A DNA stretch of 64,000 nucleotides, from the NCBI RefSeq assembly GCF_013343715.1, contig NZ_JABUNR010000003.1, positions 285,205 through 349,204 on the forward strand. The letters are read 5' to 3'. Positions 8,033-15,655 of the stretch are shown in pieces. The stretch comes from Mesobacillus harenae. Its GTDB lineage: Bacteria; Bacillota; Bacilli; Bacillales; Cytobacillaceae. The position numbers and the translations under genes were made by a program. The notes under the pieces are model-generated. The model did not search any database, had not been told where the DNA came from, and saw only the letters and a program-made list of their open reading frames with translations. Each line of letters starts with the position of its first letter. Positions within the stretch are counted from its first letter, which is position 1.

Positions 8033-8131
8033 TTATCCACAGGTGATAGTGGATAACCTGTGACTATTTTGTTTATAACTAGTACAATAATAGATTAGAC
8101 AAGGTGTATAATGTGCATAAAGTTATCCACA
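8033..8131. promoter_or_regulatory. Cluster of four DnaA boxes between sda and yqeG
   Basis: TTATCCACA at 8033-8041 and 8123-8131 are perfect. TGTGCATAA at 8112-8120 is a perfect inverse match to TTATNCACA. AGTGGATAA at 8048-8056 is an inverse match with one mismatch. The sda-yqeG region is a known DnaA-binding cluster in B. subtilis, where DnaA activates sda. Confidence 0.85.
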
Positions 8132-8350
8132 AGCAAGAGGTGCTAGAAATTTGTCGAAAAGTTTTAAGAAAAATCAGCTTTTTAAACGTGTGAATTTTAT
8201 AACAGATGGTGGAGTGTATTTTAGAAGAATGACTAGAAATAATAATAGAGAATATCTTTGAAATCGGAGAATTAAACAGGTTTGTTTTGAAAGAACGGAT
8301 AAAATTGGTTATGATGTTAACGTTAAATCAGTTAATGAGGTGTAAAAATA

Positions 8351-8866
8351 TTGCTAAATAAATTTTTGCCTGACCAGCATGTTAAAAGTATTTTTGATAT
8401 TAAGCCGGAAAGCTTAAAAGCAAAAGGAATAAAGGGGATCATAACCGATCTCGATAATACTTTAGTTGAGTGGGATCGTCCAAATGCGACACCCAAACTA
8501 ATTGAGTGGTTTGATGACATGAGGAAGAATGAGATCCTGGTAACGATCGTTTCTAATAATAATGAAAGACGGGTAAGAGCATTTTCAGATCCGCTTCACA
8601 TTCCGTTTATTTTTCAGGCTAGAAAACCGATGGGCCGTGCCTTTCGAAAGGCGCTTAAACAGATGGGCCTACGGAAAGAGGAAACGGTTGTTATTGGAGA
8701 CCAGCTTTTAACAGATGTCCTTGGCGGTAATCGGAGCGGATTCCATACAATCCTTGTTATCCCCGTAGCTCAAACAGATGGCTTTTTTACAAGATTTAAT
8801 CGTATGGCTGAACGAAGGATTTTGAACTGGTTCCGTAAACAAGGAAAGTTGAATTGGGAGGACTAA
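8351..8866 (+). CDS. yqeG: YqeG family HAD-type phosphatase
   Basis: 171-aa HAD superfamily phosphatase, subfamily IIIA. Motif I is DLDNT with nucleophile Asp33 and acid Asp35; motif II is the VSNN region, then the Lys of RKPMGRA, then motif IV GDQLLTDVLGG. This is a cytosolic enzyme related to phosphatidylglycerophosphate phosphatases; the substrate in bacilli is not settled. It starts at TTG 8351 behind GAGGTG. It is the first gene of the long yqeG-yqeM operon; three nt separate it from yqeH. Confidence 0.93.
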   Translation: MLNKFLPDQHVKSIFDIKPESLKAKGIKGIITDLDNTLVEWDRPNATPKLIEWFDDMRKNEILVTIVSNNNERRVRAFSDPLHIPFIFQARKPMGRAFRKALKQMGLRKEETVVIGDQLLTDVLGGNRSGFHTILVIPVAQTDGFFTRFNRMAERRILNWFRKQGKLNWED

Positions 8867-8869
8867 GCT

Positions 8870-9976
8870 TTGGATGACCAAGAATTTGCATGCACAGGAT
8901 GTGGAGTAAAAATCCAGACCGAAGAGAAGGAAGCTGTTGGTTATGCACCTCCATCCTCTTTGGAAAAGGAAGTAGTGGTATGTCAACGCTGTTTCCGATT
9001 AAAACATTATAATGAAGTTCAGGACGTTGATTTGACGGATGATGATTTTTTAAAAATTCTCAATGAAATCGGTCAAAAAGATGCGTTAATTGTAAAAATT
9101 GTTGATATCTTTGATTTTAATGGAAGCTGGCTGCCGGGCTTGCACCGATTTACGGGGAAGAATAAGGTACTTTTGATAGGAAATAAGGTAGATCTTCTTC
9201 CCAAATCTGTTAACCCTAATAGATTAAAAAATTGGATGCAGCAGGAGGCAAAAGAGCTTGGATTAAGACCAGAAGAGGTGTTTTTAGTTAGTGCCGCTAA
9301 AGGACATTTTATCGCAGAAGCAGCGGCTTTAATTGATGAATACCGTGATGGAAAGAATGTCTATGTAGTAGGCTGTACAAATGTCGGTAAATCTACTTTT
9401 ATTAACCGAATTATCAAGGAGGTTACAGGGGAAGGAGATATCATTACTACATCTCACTTTCCAGGTACCACGCTTGATATTATTGAGATTCCTCTTTCAG
9501 ATGGAAAAGCACTTATTGATACACCGGGAATTATTAACCATCATCAAATGGCCCATTTTATTGATAAGCGGGACTTGAAAATCATTACACCCAAAAAGGA
9601 AATCAAACCGAAAGTTTATCAGTTAAATGAAGGACAAACTCTGTTCTTTGGAGGACTAGCCCGTTTTGATTATATAAGTGGAGGGCGAAGATCCTTTGCA
9701 TGCTATCTTTCAAATGAACTGACGATACACCGCACTAAATTGGAGAACGCAGATACGCTTTATGAAAACCATGCCGGTGAGTTACTGACTCCTCCCCGTG
9801 TCGAGCAAGTTGAATCATTTCCAGAGCTAATCAGGCATGAATATACGATCAAAGAAGCAAAAACGGATGTCGTGTTTTCAGGGCTTGGTTGGGTGACGAT
9901 CAATGAACCAGGCGCTAAGATTGCTGCGTACGTTCCAAAAGGCGTCCATGTTCTTCTTAGAAAGTCTTTGATTTAA
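8870..9976 (+). CDS. yqeH: Ribosome biogenesis GTPase YqeH
   Basis: Circularly permuted GTPase needed for assembly of the 30S subunit. The order of motifs is G4 (NKVD near residue 104), G5 (SAAKG near 141), G1 (GCTNVGKSTF near 168) and G3 (DTPG near 212), which defines the cpGTPase class. A treble-clef zinc finger with Cys8, Cys11, Cys38 and Cys41 is at the N-terminus, and the C-terminal domain is the RNA-binding part. The start is TTG 8870 with GGGAGG eight nt before. 368 aa is normal length. Confidence 0.96.
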   Translation: MDDQEFACTGCGVKIQTEEKEAVGYAPPSSLEKEVVVCQRCFRLKHYNEVQDVDLTDDDFLKILNEIGQKDALIVKIVDIFDFNGSWLPGLHRFTGKNKVLLIGNKVDLLPKSVNPNRLKNWMQQEAKELGLRPEEVFLVSAAKGHFIAEAAALIDEYRDGKNVYVVGCTNVGKSTFINRIIKEVTGEGDIITTSHFPGTTLDIIEIPLSDGKALIDTPGIINHHQMAHFIDKRDLKIITPKKEIKPKVYQLNEGQTLFFGGLARFDYISGGRRSFACYLSNELTIHRTKLENADTLYENHAGELLTPPRVEQVESFPELIRHEYTIKEAKTDVVFSGLGWVTINEPGAKIAAYVPKGVHVLLRKSLI

Positions 9977-10003
9977 TCGGTTGGTTTAAAAGGAGAGGAT
10001 CTA

Positions 10004-10843
10004 GTGAAAAAATTATATGGAGTCATTGGGGATCCGATTAAACATTCGATGTCACCTGAAATGCATAATCAGTTGTTCCAATTATATAGAATAGATGCTG
10101 CCTATGTTCCTCTTGAAGTGAAGGAAACCAATTTAGCAGATGCAATTAGAGGTTTCAGGGCTATTGGGGCAGCAGGTTTTAATGTGACAATTCCTCATAA
10201 AACAGAAATTATCAAATTTCTTGACAGAATTGACCCACTGGCTGAAGCCATTGGTGCTGTTAACACAGTCGTCAATGAAAATGGAAAGCTGGCCGGATAT
10301 AATACAGACGGTCTGGGGTTTGTCAAAGGGGTTGGAACCCAGGTTTCTGATTTGAAGAAAAAACGAGCTCTAATTATCGGGGCCGGAGGAGCAGCACGCG
10401 CTATATACTTTTCTATGGCAGAAGCAGGGATAACTCAAATTGACATATGCAACAGGACTTCCGGAAGGGCAGAAATTCTTGTCAAAGAATGTCCAATTTC
10501 TGTTGAAACAAACATAGTAGACTTTTCAGAGGCGGAAAAGGAATTACAGAGGTACGATTTAGTAATTCAAACCACCTCTATAGGAATGTCTCCTAATATT
10601 GACCATAAACCTTTTTCCGCAAGGAATGTTTCAGAGACCGCTTTTGTCAGCGATATTATATACAATCCGCTTGAAACAAGTTTTTTGAGGGAAGCTAAAG
10701 AAAAGGGGGCTTCAGTCCAAAATGGCATTAACATGTTTGTATGCCAAGGGGCTTTAGCTTTCGAAAAGTGGACGGGGATCTTTCCAGATACAGAAATAAT
10801 GAAGGAAACAGTCCAAAAAAGGCTAGGAGGACCTACATGTTAA
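10004..10843 (+). CDS. aroE: Shikimate dehydrogenase (NADP+)
   Basis: Reduces 3-dehydroshikimate to shikimate in aromatic amino acid synthesis. 279 aa. The substrate-binding N-terminus shows GDPIKHSMSPEMHN and the catalytic lysine in FNVTIPHKTEI; NTDGLGF holds the conserved Asp. The NADP-binding motif is GAGGAARAIYF and is followed by NRT, typical for NADP preference. The start is GTG 10004 behind AAAAGGAGAGG. The stop codon overlaps the start of yhbY by 7 nt, so the two are translationally linked. Confidence 0.96.
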   Translation: MKKLYGVIGDPIKHSMSPEMHNQLFQLYRIDAAYVPLEVKETNLADAIRGFRAIGAAGFNVTIPHKTEIIKFLDRIDPLAEAIGAVNTVVNENGKLAGYNTDGLGFVKGVGTQVSDLKKKRALIIGAGGAARAIYFSMAEAGITQIDICNRTSGRAEILVKECPISVETNIVDFSEAEKELQRYDLVIQTTSIGMSPNIDHKPFSARNVSETAFVSDIIYNPLETSFLREAKEKGASVQNGINMFVCQGALAFEKWTGIFPDTEIMKETVQKRLGGPTC

Positions 10844-11130
10844 AGGGTAAACAAAAAAAGTTTTTACGTGCAAAGGCCCATCACTTGAATCCAATATTTC
10901 AGGTTGGAAAAGGCGGCGTAAATGATAATATGATTAAACAAATATCTGAGGCTCTCGAAGCTAGGGAACTGATAAAGATCAGTGTGCTGCAAAATAATGA
11001 TGACGATCGTGATGAAGTAGCTGAGAGTCTTACCAGTGGGACAGGCGCAGAGTTAGTCCAATTAATTGGAAGCACGATTATCTTGTACAAGGAATCTAAA
11101 GAAAATAAAGAGATCCAGCTGCCTCAGTAA
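10837..11130 (+). CDS. yhbY: YhbY family RNA-binding (CRM domain) protein
   Basis: 97-aa single CRM-domain protein (YqeI in B. subtilis) that binds pre-50S ribosomal particles in relatives. It begins MLKGKQKKFLRAKAHHL, shows the GxxG-like VGKGGVND loop, and ends with the TIILYKESKE strand. I chose ATG 10837, preceded by AGGAGG, rather than an upstream in-frame start lying deep inside aroE, because the family begins here. It overlaps aroE by 7 nt. Confidence 0.95.
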   Translation: MLKGKQKKFLRAKAHHLNPIFQVGKGGVNDNMIKQISEALEARELIKISVLQNNDDDRDEVAESLTSGTGAELVQLIGSTIILYKESKENKEIQLPQ

Positions 11131-11154
11131 ATTTAAAGAAGGAGGGGCTGCCTT

Positions 11155-11730
11155 ATGGTGAAAAAAATCGGAGTGCTTGGCGGAACATTTAATCCTCCTC
11201 ATTATGGTCATTTATTAATTGCCAATGAGGTGCTGCATGCTTTTCAGCTTGATGAGATCTGGTTTATGCCTAATCAGGAACCTCCCCATAAACAAAAAGC
11301 TTTAGATGTCAGCAATGATGACAGGATTGAAATGCTTAACCGGGCACTGGAAACGAATCCGGACTTTAAATTGATAACAACTGAGCTAGAGCGCAAAGGT
11401 GCCTCCTATACGTATGATACAATAAAAATTCTCAAGGGCAGGTATCCGGAGCATAAGTTTTATTTTATTATAGGTGCTGACATGATTGAATATTTGCCCA
11501 AGTGGTATAAAATAGAACAATTATTGGAATTAATTGAGTTTATTGGGGTTGACAGACCTGCTTACACGACTAAAAGTGACTTTGATATTCATTATGTACA
11601 AACACCAATGATGGAAGTATCATCAAGCATGATCAGGGATCGAGTTTCAGAGGGGAATCCGATCAGATACCTTTTGCCAGAGGAAGTTAGAAATTATATT
11701 GAGGAGAAAGGCTTATATGGAACGCAATGA
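11155..11730 (+). CDS. nadD: Nicotinate-nucleotide adenylyltransferase
   Basis: Converts nicotinate mononucleotide plus ATP to deamido-NAD in NAD synthesis. 191 aa. The nucleotidyltransferase motif GGTFNPPHYGH (with HxGH) is at the N-terminus and the SSSMIRDRV segment (ISSTxIR-like) is near the C-terminus. It has a strong AAGGAGGGG site. The last bases overlap the start of yqeK. Confidence 0.96.
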   Translation: MVKKIGVLGGTFNPPHYGHLLIANEVLHAFQLDEIWFMPNQEPPHKQKALDVSNDDRIEMLNRALETNPDFKLITTELERKGASYTYDTIKILKGRYPEHKFYFIIGADMIEYLPKWYKIEQLLELIEFIGVDRPAYTTKSDFDIHYVQTPMMEVSSSMIRDRVSEGNPIRYLLPEEVRNYIEEKGLYGTQ

Positions 11731-12283
11731 AGCTTTACGGCTAGTAAAAAAACAATTGACTGAACATCGCTATGAGCACACTCTTGGTGTTATGAAAACA
11801 GCTATTGATCTGGCTGAAAGATTCGGAGCCGATCCGCAAAAAGCAGAATTAGCAGCCATTTTTCATGATTATGCCAAATTTCGTCCAAAAGAGGAAATGC
11901 GGAAGATTATTTTAGAACAAGAAATGCCTGTGGATTTACTTCAATATAATAGTGAACTGTGGCACGCTCCTGTTGGCGCTTACCTTGTTAAAACAGAGGC
12001 GGGGCTAACAGATAACGAGACACTGCAAGCAATCCGGTTTCATACATCGGGGCGCCCAGGGATGACTCAGCTGGAAAAGGTTATTTACCTGGCAGATTAT
12101 ATTGAACCTGGAAGGCGTTTCCCTGGTGTTGACGAAGTGAGGAAACTGGCTGAAACTGATTTGCATTCTGCATTAATACAATCGGTTAAAAATACGATCC
12201 AATTTTTAATGAATAGAAACCAGCCGGTATACCCGGATACATTTAAAACCTATAATGATCTTGTTAATAACATGGAGGATTGA
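11717..12283 (+). CDS. yqeK: HD-domain Ap4A hydrolase
   Basis: 188-aa HD-superfamily metallohydrolase. His and Asp ligands appear in the HRYEHTLGV helix and in FHDYAKF, with a further WHAPVGAY motif. Members of this family symmetrically cleave diadenosine tetraphosphate to ADP. The start is ATG 11717, overlapping the nadD stop by 14 nt, with GGAGAAAGG upstream; an earlier in-frame ATG at 11699 has no ribosome site. Coupling with nadD is conserved in Firmicutes. Confidence 0.93.
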   Translation: MERNEALRLVKKQLTEHRYEHTLGVMKTAIDLAERFGADPQKAELAAIFHDYAKFRPKEEMRKIILEQEMPVDLLQYNSELWHAPVGAYLVKTEAGLTDNETLQAIRFHTSGRPGMTQLEKVIYLADYIEPGRRFPGVDEVRKLAETDLHSALIQSVKNTIQFLMNRNQPVYPDTFKTYNDLVNNMED

Positions 12284-12287
12284 TTGC

Positions 12288-12641
12288 ATGAGCGAGCGAA
12301 ATATATTGACGGCTGCGGTAACTGCTGCAGACGATAAAAAAGCGGAAGATATTATTGTGTTAAACATGAAAGGAATCTCCCTTGTAGCTGATTATTTTCT
12401 TATTTGCCATGGAGGTTCTGATAAACAAGTACAGGCAATTGCTAGGGAAATAAAAGATAAAGCCGAAGAAAAAGGCTATCATGTGAAACGAATGGAAGGT
12501 TTTGAAGAGGCGCGATGGGTTCTTATTGATTTAGGAGATGTTGTGGCTCATGTTTTCCACAGGGAAGAGCGGGGTTATTATAATCTTGAACGCCTTTGGG
12601 GAGATGCTCCTCATGAGGATATTCAAGGTGAGCTTCAATAA
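12288..12641 (+). CDS. rsfS: Ribosomal silencing factor RsfS
   Basis: 117-aa protein of the RsfS/Iojap family, which binds ribosomal protein L14 and blocks subunit joining. Conserved segments are DYFLICHGGSDKQVQAIA, the ARWVLIDLGDVVAHVF strand (W-[LV]-L-[IL]-D) and FHREERGYYNLERLW. ATG 12288 has GGAGG 12-16 nt before it. The TAA stop shares an A with the ATG of yqeM (TAATG), which suggests translational coupling. Confidence 0.96.
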   Translation: MSERNILTAAVTAADDKKAEDIIVLNMKGISLVADYFLICHGGSDKQVQAIAREIKDKAEEKGYHVKRMEGFEEARWVLIDLGDVVAHVFHREERGYYNLERLWGDAPHEDIQGELQ

Positions 12642-13396
12642 TGAGCTACGGCGGCTTTGCCAATCTTTATGATACATTAATGCAGGATATTCCTTATGAT
12701 GATTGGGTCAGTCTTGTAATGAAACAGTTAGAAACCTATCAAATTACTGGTGGACGCCTGATGGATCTCGCCTGTGGAACGGGAGAGTTATCGATCCGCT
12801 TTGCCCAGGCAGGGTTTGATGTAACTGGTATCGATCTTTCAGGAGACATGCTAGCAATAGCACAGTCAAAAACTGCCGATCATAATTTGTCAGTTCAATA
12901 CTTCCAACAAAATATGGCAGAGCTTGAAGGATTTGACGAACACGATATTATTGGGATATTCTGCGATTCACTCAATTACCTTGAAAAGGAGTCAGACATT
13001 GTCTCTACATTTAATGGTGTTTTTCGTCATTTGCGAGACGATGGCCTTTTTATCTTTGATGTCCATTCACTTTATAAAATGAATCATATTTTTATGGATG
13101 AAACGTTTACCATGAAGGATGAAAATATTTCCTATATATGGGACTGCTTTCCAGGTGTGGAACCTGACAGTGTAGAACATGACTTGTCGTTTTTCGCTTT
13201 AGATAGCTCAACGGGAAAATATAGCAGGATTGATGAGCTCCATTTTCAAAGAACTTTCTCTGTTGAAAGATATTCGAATTGGCTTGAACAGGCTGGCTTC
13301 AAGGTATTGGAGATTTCTGCAGATTTTGAATCGAAAGTTCCGGAACCTGACTCTGAAAGAATATTTATTACGGCCAGAAAGAGTAAAGCTAAATAA
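12641..13396 (+). CDS. yqeM: Class I SAM-dependent methyltransferase YqeM
   Basis: 251-aa methyltransferase of unknown substrate. Motif I is DLACGTGELSIRFA, followed by the acidic end of strand 2, VTGIDLSGDML. The middle region (FCDSLNYL) fits the family. It is the last gene of the yqeG operon, starting one nt inside the rsfS stop and ending at a bidirectional terminator shared with comER. In B. subtilis the gene lies in the same place; a role in ribosome or tRNA modification is only suspected. Confidence 0.9.
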   Translation: MSYGGFANLYDTLMQDIPYDDWVSLVMKQLETYQITGGRLMDLACGTGELSIRFAQAGFDVTGIDLSGDMLAIAQSKTADHNLSVQYFQQNMAELEGFDEHDIIGIFCDSLNYLEKESDIVSTFNGVFRHLRDDGLFIFDVHSLYKMNHIFMDETFTMKDENISYIWDCFPGVEPDSVEHDLSFFALDSSTGKYSRIDELHFQRTFSVERYSNWLEQAGFKVLEISADFESKVPEPDSERIFITARKSKAK

Positions 13397-13423
13397 AATA
13401 TGAGTATAAGAGCAAAGCAAAAA

Positions 13424-13456
13424 AAAGAAAGCGAAAATGCTTTCTTTTTTTTTTAT
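13424..13456. terminator. Bidirectional terminator between yqeM and comER
   Basis: AAAGAAAGC pairs with GCTTTCTTT; there are A residues on the left and a long T tract on the right, so it can end both convergent transcripts. Confidence 0.85.
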
Positions 13457-13491
13457 TTAAGAAGGAATTTCTATTGCTCATGCAGAAATAT

Positions 13492-14310
13492 CTACTGAGA
13501 AAAGTGTGCTCTTGTATTTGAGAGATCTTCTTCGAATTTCAGGTGGGTAGCCTGAAATAAGTGCTCGAATACATCACCAAGCTCCTGTTCTAAAACCTTA
13601 ATCCCCTCGCCTGTTATACCGCCTTTTACGCATACCTTTTCTTGTAAGGCTGGCAATGTGTAATGTTTTTTACTAAGCAGCTCCCCTAATCCAATCAGCA
13701 TTTCACTTGTTAATTCAGTTGCTGTCTCCAGATCAATTCTAGTTTCCTTAACCGCCGCTGCAACGAAACGTTGAGCCAAATAGCTGAAAAAAGCAGGGCC
13801 GCAGCTGACAATATCAGATGATACCCTTGTAACATCTTCATTTATCTCCAGCGGGACAGAAATCTTTTCAAAAAGACTCCACAACCGATCTCTCCACTGT
13901 TTGGAACAGTTTTCTCCAAATGTCATTAATGATACTCCTGCCAGTGCCCTGTTTGTAATGCTTGGAATAATCCGCGCAACTGAGCAATTGGCTACACTTT
14001 CAATTTGGCTAGTATTGATTGGACTAGTTATGGAGATAAGACATTTGTCTTTGCTTAAGTAGGGCTGAATGTCTTTTATAACTGTATACACATCATGTGG
14101 TTTCACGCAGATAAATATGGCATCAGATGTTTCGACCGTTTCCCTAGTATCTCCAACATGGATCTCTTGATAGGATTTCTGCAACTCATATGCTTTTCCA
14201 AGAGTTCGGTTGGTGACTGTTAGTGAAGAAGGGGAAACGGCATTCCCATCAAGCATTGCCTCAGTCAGTATTCTCCCCATATTTCCTGTGCCAATAATCC
14301 CGATTTTCAA
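13492..14310 (-). CDS. comER: ComER, pyrroline-5-carboxylate reductase-like protein
   Basis: 272-aa protein of the ProC superfamily with the N-terminal dinucleotide-binding motif GIIGTGNMGRIL and the KGGITGEG motif near the C-terminus (usual form GGxT). It is divergent from comEA, the position of comER in Bacillus. In B. subtilis it is dispensable for competence and has been linked to biofilm and sporulation timing. Whether it has reductase activity is not shown by the sequence. The start is ATG 14310 with GAGGGAAGGG upstream. Confidence 0.9.
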   Translation of the reverse strand: MKIGIIGTGNMGRILTEAMLDGNAVSPSSLTVTNRTLGKAYELQKSYQEIHVGDTRETVETSDAIFICVKPHDVYTVIKDIQPYLSKDKCLISITSPINTSQIESVANCSVARIIPSITNRALAGVSLMTFGENCSKQWRDRLWSLFEKISVPLEINEDVTRVSSDIVSCGPAFFSYLAQRFVAAAVKETRIDLETATELTSEMLIGLGELLSKKHYTLPALQEKVCVKGGITGEGIKVLEQELGDVFEHLFQATHLKFEEDLSNTRAHFSQ

Positions 14311-14395
14311 GTCCCTTCCCTCCTTCGTACCTGAATTCCTCTTAAAACTTTATGTATTAAAAGATCTAAATATACCTGAAGAAAGGTCGATTCTT

Positions 14396-15001
14396 ATGAT
14401 TGAAAAAATAAAAGAGCATAGACTGCAAGTTTTAATTAGTGTGTCAGCCGTACTGATGGCAGGCTATTTTCTGTTTTCGGTAATCTTTCCCGCGGACATG
14501 AGCGACGAAGCTGCATGGGACCCCGTTGAAGAAGTTGACGGCGGAAGCGAAGACAAATCTCTTGCGGATGAACAGCTTATTATTATGGCTGATATTAAAG
14601 GAGCAGTAGTAAAGCCAGGAGTCTACGAAATGAAAGAAGGAGAACGGGTAGTGGATTTAATCACGGCAGCGGGAGGGGTTACAGAGGATGCAGAGGTATC
14701 AGGAATAAATTTTGCCGTAAGAATCACTGATGAAATGATTATTTATATACCTCGGGTCGGCGAGGAGAATCCTGCGGGAGAGCTGGCAGACTCAGGGAGT
14801 AAACAGGGTAAAGTTAATTTGAATAAAGCGAACGCCAGTGAGTTAGAAACACTGCCTGGAATTGGTCCTTCCAAATCAGCTGCAATTATTGAATACCGAG
14901 AAACAAATGGATCTTTTAAGAATATTGAGGAACTGATGGAAATAACGGGTATTGGGGATAAAACTTTCGAAAAACTGCAGGAACATATAACCGTTCAGTA
15001 A
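14396..15001 (+). CDS. comEA: Competence DNA receptor ComEA
   Basis: 201-aa membrane-anchored double-stranded DNA receptor for transformation. An N-terminal transmembrane segment (about residues 10-31) is followed by an acidic linker, an SLBB domain (IKGAVVKPGVYEM) and a C-terminal pair of helix-hairpin-helix motifs (LNKANASELETLPGIG and IEELMEITGIGDKT) that bind DNA. ATG 14396 with GAAAGG nearby gives the normal length; the frame is open further upstream but overlaps comER. It is the first gene of comEA-comEB-comEC. Confidence 0.95.
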   Translation: MIEKIKEHRLQVLISVSAVLMAGYFLFSVIFPADMSDEAAWDPVEEVDGGSEDKSLADEQLIIMADIKGAVVKPGVYEMKEGERVVDLITAAGGVTEDAEVSGINFAVRITDEMIIYIPRVGEENPAGELADSGSKQGKVNLNKANASELETLPGIGPSKSAAIIEYRETNGSFKNIEELMEITGIGDKTFEKLQEHITVQ

Positions 15002-15096
15002 GAGAGGGAAAAATGAAATTGCGTACTGCTCTTCGAACCTTTAAACTAATAGAAAGAATTACACTTACTGAATACCGCCAGAAGGGGAGAGCAAAA

Positions 15097-15561
15097 ATGG
15101 AAAGAATATCTTGGGATCAATATTTTATGGCTCAAAGCCAATTGCTTGCTTTGAGAAGCACATGCACCAGACTAGAGGTAGGGGCTACGATTGTAAGAGA
15201 CAAGCGAATCATTGCTGGCGGATATAATGGATCGATCGCTGGAGGGGATCATTGTATCGACAGCGGCTGCTATGTAATTGATAACCATTGTGTCAGAACC
15301 GTCCACGCTGAAATGAACGCGCTCTTGCAATGTGCTAAATTCGGAGTTCAGACTGGTGGGGCAGAGTTATATGTAACTCATTTTCCGTGTCTTCAGTGCT
15401 GCAAAGCAATTATCCAAGCAGGAATTAAAGCAGTCTATTATGCTGCCGATTATAAAAATCACCCGTATGCAATAGAGCTATTCAAAATGGCCAATGTCCA
15501 AGTCGAACAAGTGGAAAGCTTAGGCCTCCAGATCGGAAGCTTGAATCGGGATAAAGCTTAA
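15097..15561 (+). CDS. comEB: ComEB, deoxycytidylate deaminase family protein
   Basis: 154-aa zinc-dependent deaminase of the dCMP deaminase family, with the HAE motif in VHAEMNALL and the zinc cysteines in FPCLQCCKAI. It normally makes dUMP from dCMP. In the B. subtilis comE operon its enzymatic activity is not needed for DNA uptake; a separate role in placing ComEC/ComGA at the pole has been described. I chose ATG 15097 (MERISWDQYF, the usual family N-terminus, behind AAGGGGAG); an upstream ATG at 15013 with GAGAGGG would add 28 residues. Confidence 0.92.
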   Translation: MERISWDQYFMAQSQLLALRSTCTRLEVGATIVRDKRIIAGGYNGSIAGGDHCIDSGCYVIDNHCVRTVHAEMNALLQCAKFGVQTGGAELYVTHFPCLQCCKAIIQAGIKAVYYAADYKNHPYAIELFKMANVQVEQVESLGLQIGSLNRDKA

Positions 15562-15655
15562 GTTTATAGATGCTGTCTAATAATCCTGTTGGTGTTTAAG
15601 TGGACAGCAAAGGCCCTTTAAAACGGGGAATAGTATAACGGCACCGAAAAGTCAG

